Shown: positions 10,067 to 20,590 of the stretch, piece by piece | How positions within the stretch are numbered: position 1 is the stretch's first letter | Layout: each line of letters begins with the position of its first letter | Origin: Pseudorasbora parva | Taxonomy: Eukaryota; Chordata; Actinopteri; Cypriniformes; Gobionidae | NCBI RefSeq assembly: GCF_024679245.1 | Contig: NC_090172.1 | Coordinates: forward strand, 42,082,776-42,146,775 | DNA length: 64,000 nucleotides | Direction of reading: 5' to 3' | The notes under the pieces: generated by a model | Told to the model about the DNA's origin: nothing | The model's database searches: none | Seen by the model: the letters and a program-made list of their open reading frames with translations, nothing else | Made by a program: the position numbers and the translations under genes

Positions 10067-10453
10067 TGTCACAAAGTGTTTTGGCGTTGTTTTTTGAGTT
10101 TATCATGTTCAATGTCATGGTTATTGTTTTTCCACGTTCAATGCCATGCACTTCCTGGTCTTGTCATGTGATTCCCATGCCCTAATGTGTTCTTTTATCA
10201 TGTTCTGTCATTGGTTCATTGTTAGGTTCATTGTTCACAGGTGTCCCTTGTCTAGTCATTAGTCCTTGTGTATTTAAGCCCTTATGTTTGCCATTGTGTC
10301 TTTGTCTTTTATTGAATGTGGTAACCTACTTGTTTGTAAGAGTCGAGTCGAGTCGAGTCGAGTCGAGTGGAGTGTTTATTGTCATGCCATGTCTTTGTTC
10401 TATGTTTTACATTTGAATAAAAAATGCACTTGGGTTCTTCAAGCTTGTCTTCA
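10067..10453 (+). mobile_element. Solo LTR, Gypsy-type
   Basis: It starts TGTCACAAAG and contains TGTATTTAAGCCC (TATA-like, near 10268) and GAATAAAAAATGC (poly(A) signal, 10416). There is no internal retroviral-type sequence on either side, so it is best read as a solo LTR. The right boundary is estimated. Confidence 0.6.
10341..10372. repeat. GTCGA pentamer repeat
   Basis: About five tandem copies of GAGTC/GTCGA within the solo LTR. Confidence 0.9.
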
Positions 10454-11729
10454 GTGAAATATATCTTAGTGATGGCGAAGTAAAGCTTTTTTGAACCAGT
10501 AAAGCTTTTAGCACAATTGAATCCGAAAAAGGTTAATTACTTGAAGCTTTTCAAATCAGAGCTCAATAAGGACCTCTTCTGGTGAAAGTGAGGGAAAGCA
10601 CTGTGTCGCAAAATGTTTTGCAACCATTTTCTTATGAGTAAAAAAATAAATAATGGATAGATGTAAAAATTATTGAATCAATAGGTTAAATTCATGGCAA
10701 TCTGTTCCATTGCATACTCGTAGAAACTAAATTTTGTATTGTGAATGTGGACATTTTTCCTGTTTGTAAACAAATAAAACTTGATTCAGAATAAAGCAAG
10801 TAGACTACACACACACACACACTAAACTAGCGCAATACAACTTCTAACCACCAGTGCACTTTTTGAATCAGAGTACGAAGCAGTCACGTGGGTGTGTGTG
10901 AAACGAAGCTTCGGACGTCATAGGTCACGTGATTTTGATAGAACGAATCAAGCATCAATAGCTTTGGAGCTGTTAACTAATATATGTTACAACCAAATAG
11001 CAAATTTTTTTACATTTGTCATATATCCCCTAGTTATAAAGTATAGTCTGTTCCTGGTGTGTGATGATACTTACAGTAGCCTAGCCCATGTTTTAAACAG
11101 TTTTGGCTAAAAGTGGGGTAATGTGATGCAGTTTTTATAGTGTATTGCTCTTCTTTCACTATAAATTTCTTTAGTTACTTAATTTAGTTCTTTCTTGTGT
11201 ACTTCTCATGACAAACTATCTAATCTATACTTGCAGTATTGCAAAACTACCAAACTGTAGGAGGCATTTTCATTCTAAAGCTTCAATCAGTCTATCTATC
11301 TGGTCATTGACATTTTTCTTTTTTAATATGTCTCCTCTGTTCCCCCTATTTTTTTCATCCCTCCTCATCTTCCTCTACCTCCCAGCCTATTCCTCTCATT
11401 CTTTCTATCACTCTCTCAATGTAATTCTCACCTCCAGCAGCAGAGCGGCTGACTCACCCTCTGCCTAATTAAGCTCCTGCCAAATCTGAGAGATTAAACT
11501 GGAAGGGATGATGAGAGGGAGAACAGAAGGGATGGAGGGATGAATAGACAGAGGGAGCCCCTTCAGTACCTTACACGTTTAGTGACAAACTGGAGGTCAT
11601 GCAGACAGCCATAAAACACTGTGGTATTTTCAAGGAGCCAATCTCATTTTTTTGCCTGGCTCAGGTAACCGTATCTCATGCTACAGAGAAATGGCTGCAT
11701 TGGCTATATCCTTCTTACTGGCATTCTGT
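10454..11729. other. Unassigned sequence with repeat-like parts
   Basis: AAGCTTTTTTGAACCAGTAA near 10485 and GAAGCTTCGGACGTCATAGG near 10905 look like two parts of a decayed repeat. A short CA run is at 10807-10822. No gene recognised. Confidence 0.4.
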
Positions 11730-12032
11730 GTTCCCTTTCGAGAGAGGTTCCTCGTATTACGTATGGGAAAAACTCCTTTTCTCGAGAATGTGAAGCAAAA
11801 CTTTTAATAAAGGTATCTATGTAAAGCGCAGTGAGCTGCACGGCCATAGCCCAGCACGAGGAGCGCTCTGATTGGCCGGGCTGCGGCAACTGCAGGAACC
11901 TATGGTGAGGCGGCTGAGAGGAACGAACCAATGGGGGGCGTTCCAGAAGCCCGCCGAAAAAGGTGCTTATATTTGCATACAGGAGGCTATATAAGACCCT
12001 AATTCGCCATAGGTGTCAGATTTTATCTCCTT
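11730..12032 (+). repeat. Left inverted terminal repeat of DIRS A
   Basis: It is the inverse of 16935-17254, for example GGAGGCTATATAAGACCCTA here against TAGGGTCTTATATAGCCTCC at 16960. The outermost 40 bases appear a third time, inverted, in the internal complementary region (16794-16832). Confidence 0.9.
11971..11995 (+). promoter_or_regulatory. Octamer motif plus TATA box in DIRS A terminal repeat
   Basis: ATTTGCAT (11971-11978) is a perfect octamer motif, followed after nine bases by TATATAAG (11988-11995). The same pair lies inverted in the right terminal repeat. This arrangement is a plausible element promoter; that it is used is an inference. Confidence 0.5.
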
Positions 12033-12239
12033 CAGCGATACCTTCGCTGGTCTCCGGAAGAAGCACCGCCGTTGAAAAGGCACCAGCGGAACCTGCAGCT
12101 GAGGACGACGGACTCCCTCTCCGCCTTCTCTGCCGTTCCAGCTACGCCATCCGGCGTTATATATCCTTTAAACTGTGTCTATGTTGAGTGTTATATGTGT
12201 TTGTGTGTGTGTGTTGCCGCTGCAACGCCACTTCTAGAG

Positions 12240-12635
12240 CTTACAGGCTTGTTCTACTCGAGGACTCTCTCGTTCCGCCGCGTCGTTAAGCGCCGCGGAA
12301 AGACGGAGCTCTTCTCACTCTCCCTCTGCTCTCGTCCCGTCGCGCTGAATAGCGCCGCGGAAAGAGAGAATGTTAGAGGACATGAGCACACTCAAGCCGA
12401 AGCTCTCTTCACTCTGCCGCCGCCGCGGCTCTTCTTCCGCCGCTGCCACAGAGTTGTTCCCACTCTTCTCTCATTCCGTCGCGCTACAGCCGCGGACAGA
12501 GAATACTAGAGTGAATAGGCGAACTCGAGCCGAAGCTCTCGTCACTATACCGTCGCGCTGAGGAGGCGCCGCGGACAGACGGAGTTTTTCCTCAGTCTTC
12601 CTCTTCTCTAGTTCAGTCGCGATATCGCCGCGGAC
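12240..12635 (+). repeat. Diverged, irregular relatives of the 121-bp repeat
   Basis: Repeated GCCGCGGAMAGA, CTCTCGTC and GAATACTAGAGTGAATA words at uneven spacing lead into the regular array. They appear to be older or rearranged units. Confidence 0.6.
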
Positions 12636-13657
12636 AGAGAATACTAGAGTGAATAAAAAAACTCGAGCCGAAGCTCTCGCCGTGCTAGAAGCGCCGCGGA
12701 CAGAGTTTTACCTCACGCTTCCAATTCTCTCGTCCTGTCGCTCTATCGCCGCGGACAGAGAATACTAGAGTGAATAAACAAACTCGAGCCGAAGCTCTCG
12801 CCGTGCTAGAAGCGCCGCGGACAGAGTTTTACCTCACGCTTCCAATTCTCTCGTCCTGTCGCTCTATCGCCGCGGACAGAGAATACTAGAGTGAATAAAC
12901 AAACTCGAGCCGAAGCTCTCGCCGTGCTAGAAGCGCCGCGGACAGAGTTTTACCTCACGCTTCCAATTCTCTCGTCCTGTCGCTCTATCGCCGCGGACAG
13001 AGAATACTAGAGTGAATAAACAAACTCGAGCCGAAGCTCTCGCCGTGCTAGAAGCGCCGCGGACAGAGTTTTACCTCACGCTTCCAATTCTCTCGTCCTG
13101 TCGCTCTATCGCCGCGGACAGAGAATACTAGAGTGAATAAACAAACTCGAGCCGAAGCTCTCGCCGTGCTAGAAGCGCCGCGGACAGAGTTTTACCTCAC
13201 GCTTCCAATTCTCTCGTCCTGTCGCTCTATCGCCGCGGACAGAGAATACTAGAGTGAATAAACAAACTTGAGCCGAAGCTCTCGCCGTGCTAGAAGCGCC
13301 GCGGACTGAGTTTTACCTCACGCTTCCAATTCTCTCGTCCTGTCGCTCTATCGCCGCGGACAGAGAATACTAGAGTGAATTAACTAACTCGAGCCGAAGC
13401 TCTCGCCGTGCTAGAAGCGCCGCGGACAGAGTTTTACCTCACGCTTCCAATTCTCTCGTCCTGTCGCTCTATCGCCGCGGACAGAGAATACTAGAGTGAA
13501 TAAACAAACTCGAGCCGAAGCTCTCGCCGTGCTAGAAGCGCCGCGGACAGAGTTTTACCTCACGCTTCCAATTCTCTCGTCCTGTCGCTCTATCGCCGCG
13601 GACAGAGAATACTAGAGTGAATAAACAAACTCGAGCCGAAGCTCTCGCCGTGCTCAT
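12636..13657 (+). repeat. 121-bp tandem array, about 8.4 units
   Basis: The anchor word CCAATTCTCTCGTCCTGTCG recurs at 12721, 12842, 12963, 13084, 13205, 13326, 13447 and 13568, exactly 121 bases apart each time. Units are nearly identical, with only single changes such as AAACTTGAG at 13265. Each unit holds GCCGCGGACAGAG twice and one CTCGAG site. The array lies where a DIRS Gag would be expected. The high identity points to recent unequal exchange or replication slippage. Confidence 0.95.
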
Positions 13658-14629
13658 TCTACCGCCGCCGTGCTGAAGCGCTGCGGACAGAGAATACTAG
13701 AGTAAGTTAGACGAGCGAGCTCGGGCTGTTGGGTATGTCAAGAACAATGTCGCTGCAGCGCGCGCTTACTGCCAAGGAAGTTGTAATGGCTGCCTTGTCA
13801 TGATAGCGCGCGCCCCTTCCACAGCGCGTTGCTGACTAGAGCGCGGCTTACGTCATAGCACGCGCTCACTGTCAGAGCATAAGGGCGTCGGAAAATGGCT
13901 GCCAAGCTAAGCCCTTTTTTCACTCTCTCACTTCCAGTCCCCTTTATTCAGGCGGCTGGAAAGGTTTTTACACTGTAGACAAAGTGTCCACTACACAGTG
14001 TGCACCCCTACATAAGCACTGTTAATTCAGCCTCACAAAATCACAAATAAATCCCGCCGCGGCCGGATTACACCATATAAAGTCAACTAGCCTTATTGCA
14101 GTCAACTAGCCTGTGGTCAAACACGCTTGTCTGCATGCGCGCTTTCAGTCTAGACTAGAGCATAACGGCATTGTGGAATGGCTCACATACCACCCGCACT
14201 TCCTTACATTCTCCCAGTTCCCTTAAGTTAAGTGACTGGAGATGAAATATTGCAGTCAACTAGCCTGTGTTAAACACGCTCGTCTGCACACTATGCTGTG
14301 TGCGTTTACCCCTGTGGATTTGCTCACTGGTTTGCACCGTGGGTATTCTACGTAGGTTGTGCGCCACTGCACATTGTTTACACTACACACAAAAGAGCTT
14401 TCTATGTAGGAAATTTGCCCACTTTACAGTCTGCACTCCTGCACCCAAGCATTTTTCACAAAGTTCACTCTCGCACACACAATATAAATGTGAGGCGTGC
14501 GCCCACTGCAAAGCCTGCACCGCCAAAACTAACACTATCCCCACAGTGTTACAAGCAGTGTTACAGCACAAGCAACCCGGCTAACAGGCCCCTATTACTA
14601 AGCGGCCAGCCCCCGAATCTAATTCAACC
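13658..14629 (+). other. GC-rich interior of DIRS A, no recognisable Gag
   Basis: CpG-rich sequence with several GCGCGC words and two copies of GCAGTCAACTAGCCTGTG (near 14098 and 14252). Short frames at 14267-14675 contain a cysteine cluster (CEACAHCKAC), but no Gag similarity can be shown. Confidence 0.5.
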
Positions 14630-15590
14630 CCTGGCTTTACGAGCCCAGGCCTGGCAGGCCATTCCTGGTATATAATATTGGGTGTTGAACATATAAAACG
14701 AGGTTCTCGCTACAGTTTTGCTCGCAGACCCCGCGATTCAAGCCGTGGTCGAGCCCTCTGTAAGAAGCAGTGTCAGTCACGTGCTTCTCGCTGAGGCATT
14801 GAGACTGTTAAAGGAGAGAGCGGCGAAAACAGTACACCCGACGCTAGCGAGTCAGGTTTTTACTGTCGCTAATTCCTCATGCCGAAAATGGGTGGCGGTC
14901 TCAGGCCCATTTTCCAGGCATCTGAACAAAGCACTTATGACACGCTCGTTTCAAGGTGCTGACGGTGAAACAAATCCTCGCGCACATTCGCCCCGGGGAT
15001 TGGGTTTTCTCAATAGATCTGAAAAACGCATACTTCACGTTACGATAACCCCCCACCCCCACTACAGGCCATTCTTGAGATTCGCCTTCGAGGGGCAGGC
15101 TTATCAGTACAGTCATTGTCATAGACTCAAGACTTACGGCATAAGAACCGTGCATGGCTAAGCATCTCCTTTTATGGGCAGAGCACAATCTGAGCTCCCT
15201 AAGGGCGGCTTACGTGCCAGGTATTCTGAATCAGGGTCTGGACATGTTATCCAGAGGACCCATGTCCCCAGGGGGATGGTCCCTTTACCCGCAAACAATT
15301 CAGCTCGCACAGCACACGCTGCCCAATATTTTTTCTGCAAACGCAGGGATGCCCTGGCCCATGTTGGCCCAGACTCCCTCTATATGTTCCCTCCGATCGC
15401 GATCCAGCTGCAGCCTGTGCTTTTTAATAGCCCCACTTTGGAAGAACCGCACATGGTTCTCCATACTGTTTCAGCTGTCAGACACAGCCCCATGCCTATT
15501 CTGCCAATGAAAGGGAAGGTCTGGCATCCCAATCCCGAGCTGTGGGCCCTCCACGTATGGCCCATCAACGGTATCCGGGAACCTCTCTGA
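14630..15590 (+). pseudogene. RT/RNase H remnant of DIRS A
   Basis: Pieces in several frames match the DIRS C polymerase in order: LALRAQAWQAIPG near 14633, HYRPFLRFAFEGQAYQYS near 15060 (the RT segment before motif B), then LLLWAEHNLSSLRAAYVPG near 15163 (end of RNase H) and LNQGLDMLSRG. The catalytic YIDD region is missing between 15110 and 15150, apparently by an internal deletion of several hundred bases. At the end HPNPELWALHVWPI corresponds to HPRPEMWKLWAWPL in DIRS C. Not functional. Confidence 0.75.
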
Positions 15591-15594
15591 CAAG

Positions 15595-16555
15595 TTATGA
15601 ACACTATTTCGGAAGCTAGAGCCCCTGCTATCTGGCAGCTCTGCTTTGAAGTGGTCAGTGGTTTTCTAACCAATGTGCTACGTGAAACATCGACGCACAC
15701 TCATGCGAACTGGCGGAACCGCTCGCTTTCTCCAAGAGCTAATGGATGCGGGTCGTCCCCCCTCCATACTCGGGGTGTGTGTCTCCGCCATAGCAGCTAG
15801 CCACGCTCCGATCGCGGCACATTCACTAGGGAAAAGTGATCTTATTGTGTGTTTTCTTAAAGGGGCCAGGAGATTCAGCCCGCCTTGCCCCTACCTTGGT
15901 CCCTATTTGGGACCTCGCCATGGTTTTGGAGGCCGTGAAGGGTTCCCCCTCCTAACCACTTCAGAACACGAGCTTGAAGCACATATCACTCAAAACCGTT
16001 TTTCTGCTGGCTGTGGCCTCGGTTAACCGAGTGGGTGGCTTACCTGCACTCTCCGTGAGCCCTTCCTGTCTTGAGTTTGGGTCCAGCAACTTCAAGGTTG
16101 TGCTCAAACCGAGGCATGGTTTTATGCTGAAAGTGCTATCAACCCCTTCAGTATGCAGGTCTTTGCACTGCTTAACCCGCGTCTCAGAGAGAATAAGACG
16201 CAAACCTATTCTGCCCAGTCAGAGCATTGAGATTGTATCTAGAGCGCTCCGCCCCCTTCAGGCAGTCGGATCAGCTCTTCATTGCTTCGGTGGCCGCACT
16301 AAAGTTTGTGCTGTCATGAAACAGTCTCTCACACTGGATAGTGGATGCAGTCCCACTAGCATATAGGTCCAGGACCTAACCTGTCCTACAGGCATTTAAG
16401 CCCACTCCTCTAGAGGCATGGCCTCATCTTGGGCTTGGTCGTGTGACATTTCTTTGGAAGATATCTGTGCGGCGGCAGACTGGGCCTCTCCGTCCACTTT
16501 TATCAGATTCTACAAGTTGGAGGTTCCAGCTCTACAAGCAGGGCTTCTCTCCATC
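15595..16555 (+). pseudogene. Tyrosine recombinase remnant of DIRS A
   Basis: It reads, with frame changes, FLQELMDAGRPPS (15727), then KTVFLLAVASVNRVGGLPAL (15992) where R of NRVGGL is the expected box I arginine, and finally AHSSRGMASSWAWS (about 16399) and FIRFYKLEVPAL (about 16500). Tyrosine recombinases need R, HxxR and Y; HSSR and the FYK tyrosine are still visible although the frame is broken. In an active element this enzyme would insert the circular DNA copy. It ends at a TAG just before the internal complementary region. Confidence 0.78.
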
Positions 16556-16793
16556 TAGGCTCTATCTTGACCCTGGCAAACAGATTGCCTTACATTTTGG
16601 CCTGTACACATTAGTCCTTAAGCACTATTCATTCATCATAAGATCCGACTATGTCCGATCAGCTGTTCAAACGAACCGACTCTTCCGGTTCTTCATTCCC
16701 CTTATAAGCCGCCTCTGTCGGTGTCTCGGGGGTTTATAACATGTGCGTTGGGTATTCTGGGTCAGTCAGCACACACGGCGCTTTACATTGTGT

Positions 16794-16887
16794 TCCCATA
16801 CGTAATACGAGGAACCTCTCTCGAAAGGGAACGTACTCGGTTACTTTCGTAACCTCGGTTCCCTGAGAGAGAGGAACGAGTATTACG
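16794..16887. repeat. Internal complementary region of DIRS A
   Basis: 16794-16832 is the reverse complement of the left end (TCTCTCGAAAGGGAAC against GTTCCCTTTCGAGAGA at 11730). 16830-16887 is the reverse complement of the right end (GTACTCGGTTACTTTCG against CGAAAGTAACCGAGTAC). Both halves share the AAC that corresponds to GTT at the element ends. This is the expected DIRS template for joining the two ends into a circle. Confidence 0.9.
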
Positions 16888-16934
16888 TTCCGTGCCGTGT
16901 TTATGCTTCTCAGGTATCGCTTCAGTCGATCTTA

Positions 16935-17254
16935 AAACCTGACACCTATGGCGAATTAGGGTCTTATATAGCCTCCTGTATGCAAATATAAGCACCTTTT
17001 TCGGCGGGCTTCTGGAACGCCCCCCATTGGTTCGTTCCTCTCAGCCGCCTCACCATAGGTTCCTGCAGTTGCCGCAGCCCGGCCAATCAGAGCGCTCCTC
17101 GTGCTGGGCTATGGCCGTGCAGCTCACTGCGCTTTACATAGATACCTTTATTAAAAGTTTTGCTTCACATTCTCGAGAAAAGGAGTTTTTCCCATACGTA
17201 ATACTCGTTCCTCTCTCTCAGGGAACCGAGGTTACGAAAGTAACCGAGTACGTT
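16935..17254 (-). repeat. Right inverted terminal repeat of DIRS A
   Basis: Inverse of 11730-12032, including the inverted octamer and TATA box. It extends 20-30 bases beyond the left repeat, ending with the imperfect palindrome GGTTACGAAAGTAACC and GTACGTT. Confidence 0.88.
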
Positions 17255-17582
17255 TTCCCTCTCCTCCTCAGTTTTTGATAAGGTCATCTGATGAGGATAG
17301 ACAAATTTTGATAAATATCATGGATCTTTAGGCAACTTTAGTACTGGTGGAAATGTCTTTTGTTTTCTATTTCAGAGCATGCAGGTAAAAAAAACAACAA
17401 CATACTTTTAAGATTCTGCCTTTATATCCCACCTTTTGTTTTATGAAGCACAGCAGACATTTTGATAATTATTTACAGTTATATTCATGATAGTTCATAG
17501 TGGCAAGTCATGTGCGATAAAATACACCATAAAAGGCAATACTTTATTTTAAAAATACAGATTTTAAAACAGATAATTCTTT
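17255..17582. other. Unassigned AT-rich sequence
   Basis: No recognisable feature between DIRS A and the AAT microsatellite. Confidence 0.5.
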
Positions 17583-17583
17583 C

Positions 17584-17634
<51 letters not shown>

Positions 17635-17653
17635 CATAATAATAATAATACAT
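17583..17653. repeat. AAT trinucleotide microsatellite
   Basis: About twenty copies of AAT with one interruption (AATCATAAT), followed by AT-rich sequence to about 17720. Confidence 0.95.
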
Positions 17654-18099
17654 TAATATATATTAATATAAATAAAATATAATATTAATATGTTTATTTA
17701 TTTATTTATTTAAATAAAATACACGAGTTCCAATGTGTTCCAATTTTTGTTTTGTTTTTTGGGCAAACTATTCTTTTGAATCTTTTTTCAAGTCTGTTTT
17801 TCTTCCATATTTTATGATTTTATCCTTTTATGTCAGGCATTCTGGGATTAAAAGAACAGGCAGTACACAGCAGACTGAACTGTGGGTCAGTGTTCAGCAA
17901 GGCAATAAACAGAACAGAATGCTGCGGTGAGATGTGAGTTTAACAACACACATAATGTAATTCAAGCTGCCATATGACAGTTAAGCATGATTTGTTTGGG
18001 ATATATTAACGAAGACCAAGTTGGAAGCAGATTTTTTAAGCCGTTAGAAGAACAGAGGAATGAATCTCCCTCAATAATCCCTCAAACACAGGCACTGTA

Positions 18100-19315
18100 T
18101 ACAGTGCCTTGCGAAAGTGTTCGGACCCCTTGAACTTTGCGACCTTTTGCCACATTTCAGGCTTCAAACATAAAGATATAAAACTTTAATTTTTTGTGAA
18201 GAATCAACAACAAGTGGGACACAATCATGAAGTGGAATGAAATTTATTGGATATTTCAAACTTTTTTAACAAATCAAAAACTGAAATATGGGGCGTGTAA
18301 AATGATTCGGTCCTTTTACTTTCAGTGCAGCAAACTCTCTCCAGAAGTTCAGTGAGGGTCTCTGAATGATCCAATGTTGATCTAAATGACTAATGATGAT
18401 AAATAGAATCCACCTGTGTGTAATCAAATCTCCGTATAAATGCACCTGCAGTGTGATAGTCTCAGAGGTCCGTTTAAAGCACAGAGAGCATCATGAAGAA
18501 CAAGGAACACACCAGGCAGGTCCGAGATACTGTTGTGGAGAAGTATAAAGCCGGATTTGGATAAAAAAAAGATTTCCCAAACTTTAAACATCCCAAGGAG
18601 CACTGTGCAAAGGATAATATTGAAATGGAAGGAGTATCAGACAACTGCAAATCTACCAAGACCTGGCCGTCCCTCTAAACCTTTAGCTCATACAAGGAGA
18701 AGACTGATCAGAGATGCAGCCAAGAGGCCCATGATCACTCTGGATGAACTGCAGAGATCTACAGCTGAGGTGGGAGACTCTGTCCCTAGGACAACAATCA
18801 GTTGTATACTGCACAAATCTGGCCTTTATGGAAGAGTGGCAAGAAGAAAGACATTTCTTAAAGATATCCATAAAAAGTGCTGTTTAAAGTTTGCCACAAG
18901 CCACCTGGGAGACACACCAAACATGTGGAAGAAGGTGCTCTGGTCAGATGAAACCAAAATTGAACTTTTTGGCAACAATGCAAAATGTTATGTTTGGTGT
19001 AAAAGCAACACAGCTCATCACCCTGAACACACCATCCCCACTGTCAAACATGGTGGTGGCAGCATCATGGTTTGGGCCTGCTTTTCTTCAGCAGGGACAG
19101 GGAAGATGCTTAAAATTGATGGGAAGATGGATGGAGCCAAATACAGGACCATTCTGGAAGAAAACCTGATGAAATAAATTTCATTCCACTTCATGAGTGT
19201 CCCACTTACTGTTGATTCTTCACTAAAAATTACAGTTTTAAATCTTTATGTTTGAAGCCTGAAATGTGGTAAAAGGTCGCAAAGTTCAAGGGGGCCGAAT
19301 ACTTTGGCAAGGCAC

Positions 19316-19318
<3 letters not shown>
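18100..19318 (+). mobile_element. Tc1/mariner-type transposon, internally deleted
   Basis: The left end is TACAGTGCCTTGCGAAAGTG and the right end CTTTGGCAAGGCACTATA, giving TA-flanked inverted repeats. The inverted match continues through CCTTGAACTTTGCGACC and GCCACATTTCAGGCTTCAA, so the TIRs extend for 100 bases or more. A second inner pair, GAAGTGGAATGAAATTTAT (18230) and AATTTCATTCCACTTCATGA (19177), lies on each side. The interior encodes a truncated transposase. Confidence 0.9.
18493..19177 (+). pseudogene. Tc1-like transposase, frameshifted and C-terminally truncated
   Basis: The likely start at 18493 reads MKNKEHTRQVRDTVVEKYKA and hits a frameshift in the A-rich run near 18562; the rest is open in another frame to the TAA at 19175. 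The helix-turn-helix DNA-binding part is visible (SQTLNIPRSTVQRIILKW), then GRPSKP, the paired-like second domain, and the first catalytic motif WSDETKIELFG. The second and third catalytic residues (motifs like QDNDPKHT and PDLNPIENLW in the family) are absent, because coding sequence jumps from EENLMK straight into the 3' inverted region. About 230 residues remain of the usual 340. It cannot cut DNA itself. Confidence 0.9.

Positions 19319-19402
<84 letters not shown>
19317..19402. repeat. TA dinucleotide microsatellite
   Basis: About forty TA units abutting the right end of the Tc1-like element, whose own TA target site may have seeded it. Confidence 0.95.
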
Positions 19403-19405
<3 letters not shown>

Positions 19406-20031
19406 CTCTGATTATCATTTTCCTAGTTCAGTTTTATAATGGAGGCATGTGCAGTAAAATAATTAGCATGGCGAAGTCCAGAGCTGAGTACAAGGGCTCT
19501 ATATTCTCTCTGGTTCTTTAATAAGGCTGGCCGATGAGTCATCAGCAGGGCCTGAAGGAGGGAGAGATGGGGAGAGGGATGCTGTTGCATATATGGCATA
19601 CGAGTATCAGGTACAGATTTACTGCAGCTGCGTGGTTTGCTCGCACACTTCAGCACAACTTAATTATGACAAGAGACACAATAGAATGCAGACAGTTGCT
19701 CATAAGTGAATTGTGGAAATGAAACGTCTTGTACATTGGCTGGAAGCTTTGCAGCCACATTTCCAGACTTTCAAATCATTTTAATGCTGCTGTCAGAACA
19801 TGCCAGGGAATCACAAAATTATGCATAAATGCTGTCTTTATCGAACACTGATGTATCATAACTCTAACCGGGTTCCTGTTGACAACATGGACTACCTCCA
19901 GAGACATGTTACTGTTATTTTTTACAATTAATCAATAATGATTTGCTGATCCATGTACTAGACTTACAGAAGCAATCACACAAATATACCTCTACCAAAT
20001 AGTTTTGACTTTGACACTATGTTAGCCTGGG
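19403..20031. other. Unassigned sequence
   Basis: No gene or element boundary recognised. Confidence 0.5.
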
Positions 20032-20445
20032 AAAACCCAGACAACTTCCACCAAATTTAGATTTGCTCTGCAAGGAATCTGGCAAAGAGTCCATTCAAGC
20101 CCCTTTCTAATCCGTCAAAATCGCGGCACCAATCAGAAACTTTGGGGCAGGCTTTACACGATGACGACAGCGCAGTGACGGTGAAGCAGATTTTGTACAT
20201 TACAAAGATGGATGCTGCCGTGGAACATCACTCGTTTGAATCAGCTATCGCATCTGTTTTAAGTGATTCAAACTTTTCCTTTTTGTTCAAACCTGAGCAA
20301 AAAACAAAACTCGGCTACCAGATGTAGATTACACCGGCTACTTTAATGAGGAGGATGGGGACTGTGATCATGTGATCACACCACACAGCAGCTCTGTATA
20401 TGGCCTTTCTGCGCTTATTTCCTCAGACTAGATCTGGTAGGCTAA
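20032..20445. mobile_element. 414-bp TIR element with RecQ-like fragment, TTAGCCT family
   Basis: It starts TTAGCCTGGGAAAACCCAGA and ends AGACTAGATCTGGTAGGCTAA. The ends are inverse except for a few bases. The TTAGCCT...AGAC ends match those of copies at 9525 and 52086 and the single end at 24878. It holds a short coding fragment (20209-20326). Confidence 0.7.
20209..20326 (+). pseudogene. RecQ-helicase-like N-terminal fragment
   Basis: It reads MDAAVEHHSFESAIASVLSD and then FLFKPEQKTKL. FESA and the EQKT segment align with SFESALTATLEDLELSF and RKEQRTAL in the element at 9525, so this is the same ancestral protein. It stops before the FLxxxDVF and LPTG segments, so only the start of helicase motif 0 remains. 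Confidence 0.45.
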
Positions 20446-20590
20446 TCATGTAAAAAAATGTAAATAATTCTATAAATAACTAGCGTAACTATGCTCAAGT
20501 ATGAAAATGTTAATCTGAAAACACATCTGAAATGACTCAATTTGAATAAAGATTGTGAGACACAATTTTCCAAAGACACATCAATATTAT

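Larger units (their letters stand above)
11730..17254 (+). mobile_element. DIRS-type retrotransposon A (degenerate)
   Basis: A 5525-bp element starting GTTCCCTTTCGAGAG and ending GAGTACGTT, so GTT occurs at both ends. It has inverted terminal repeats of about 300 bp, an internal complementary region near the right end, an RT/RNase H remnant (14630-15590) and a tyrosine recombinase remnant (15595-16555). DIRS elements use a tyrosine recombinase instead of an integrase and make no target duplication; none is seen here. No Gag is recognisable: that place is taken by a 121-bp tandem array and GC-rich sequence. Many stops and frameshifts mean it is inactive. Confidence 0.88.

Noticed and set aside
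12636..13657. CRISPR array
   Set aside because: Units are 121 bp, contiguous and almost identical, without unique spacers, in vertebrate DNA; it is an ordinary tandem array.
14267..14584. Zinc-knuckle Gag of DIRS A (CEACAHCKAC)
   Set aside because: Spacing does not match a known zinc knuckle or the DIRS B/C Gag cysteine pattern, and the other frames are equally open.
19317..19402. TA run as part of the Tc1-like element
   Set aside because: The inverted end stops before it; it is a microsatellite that may have grown from the TA target site.
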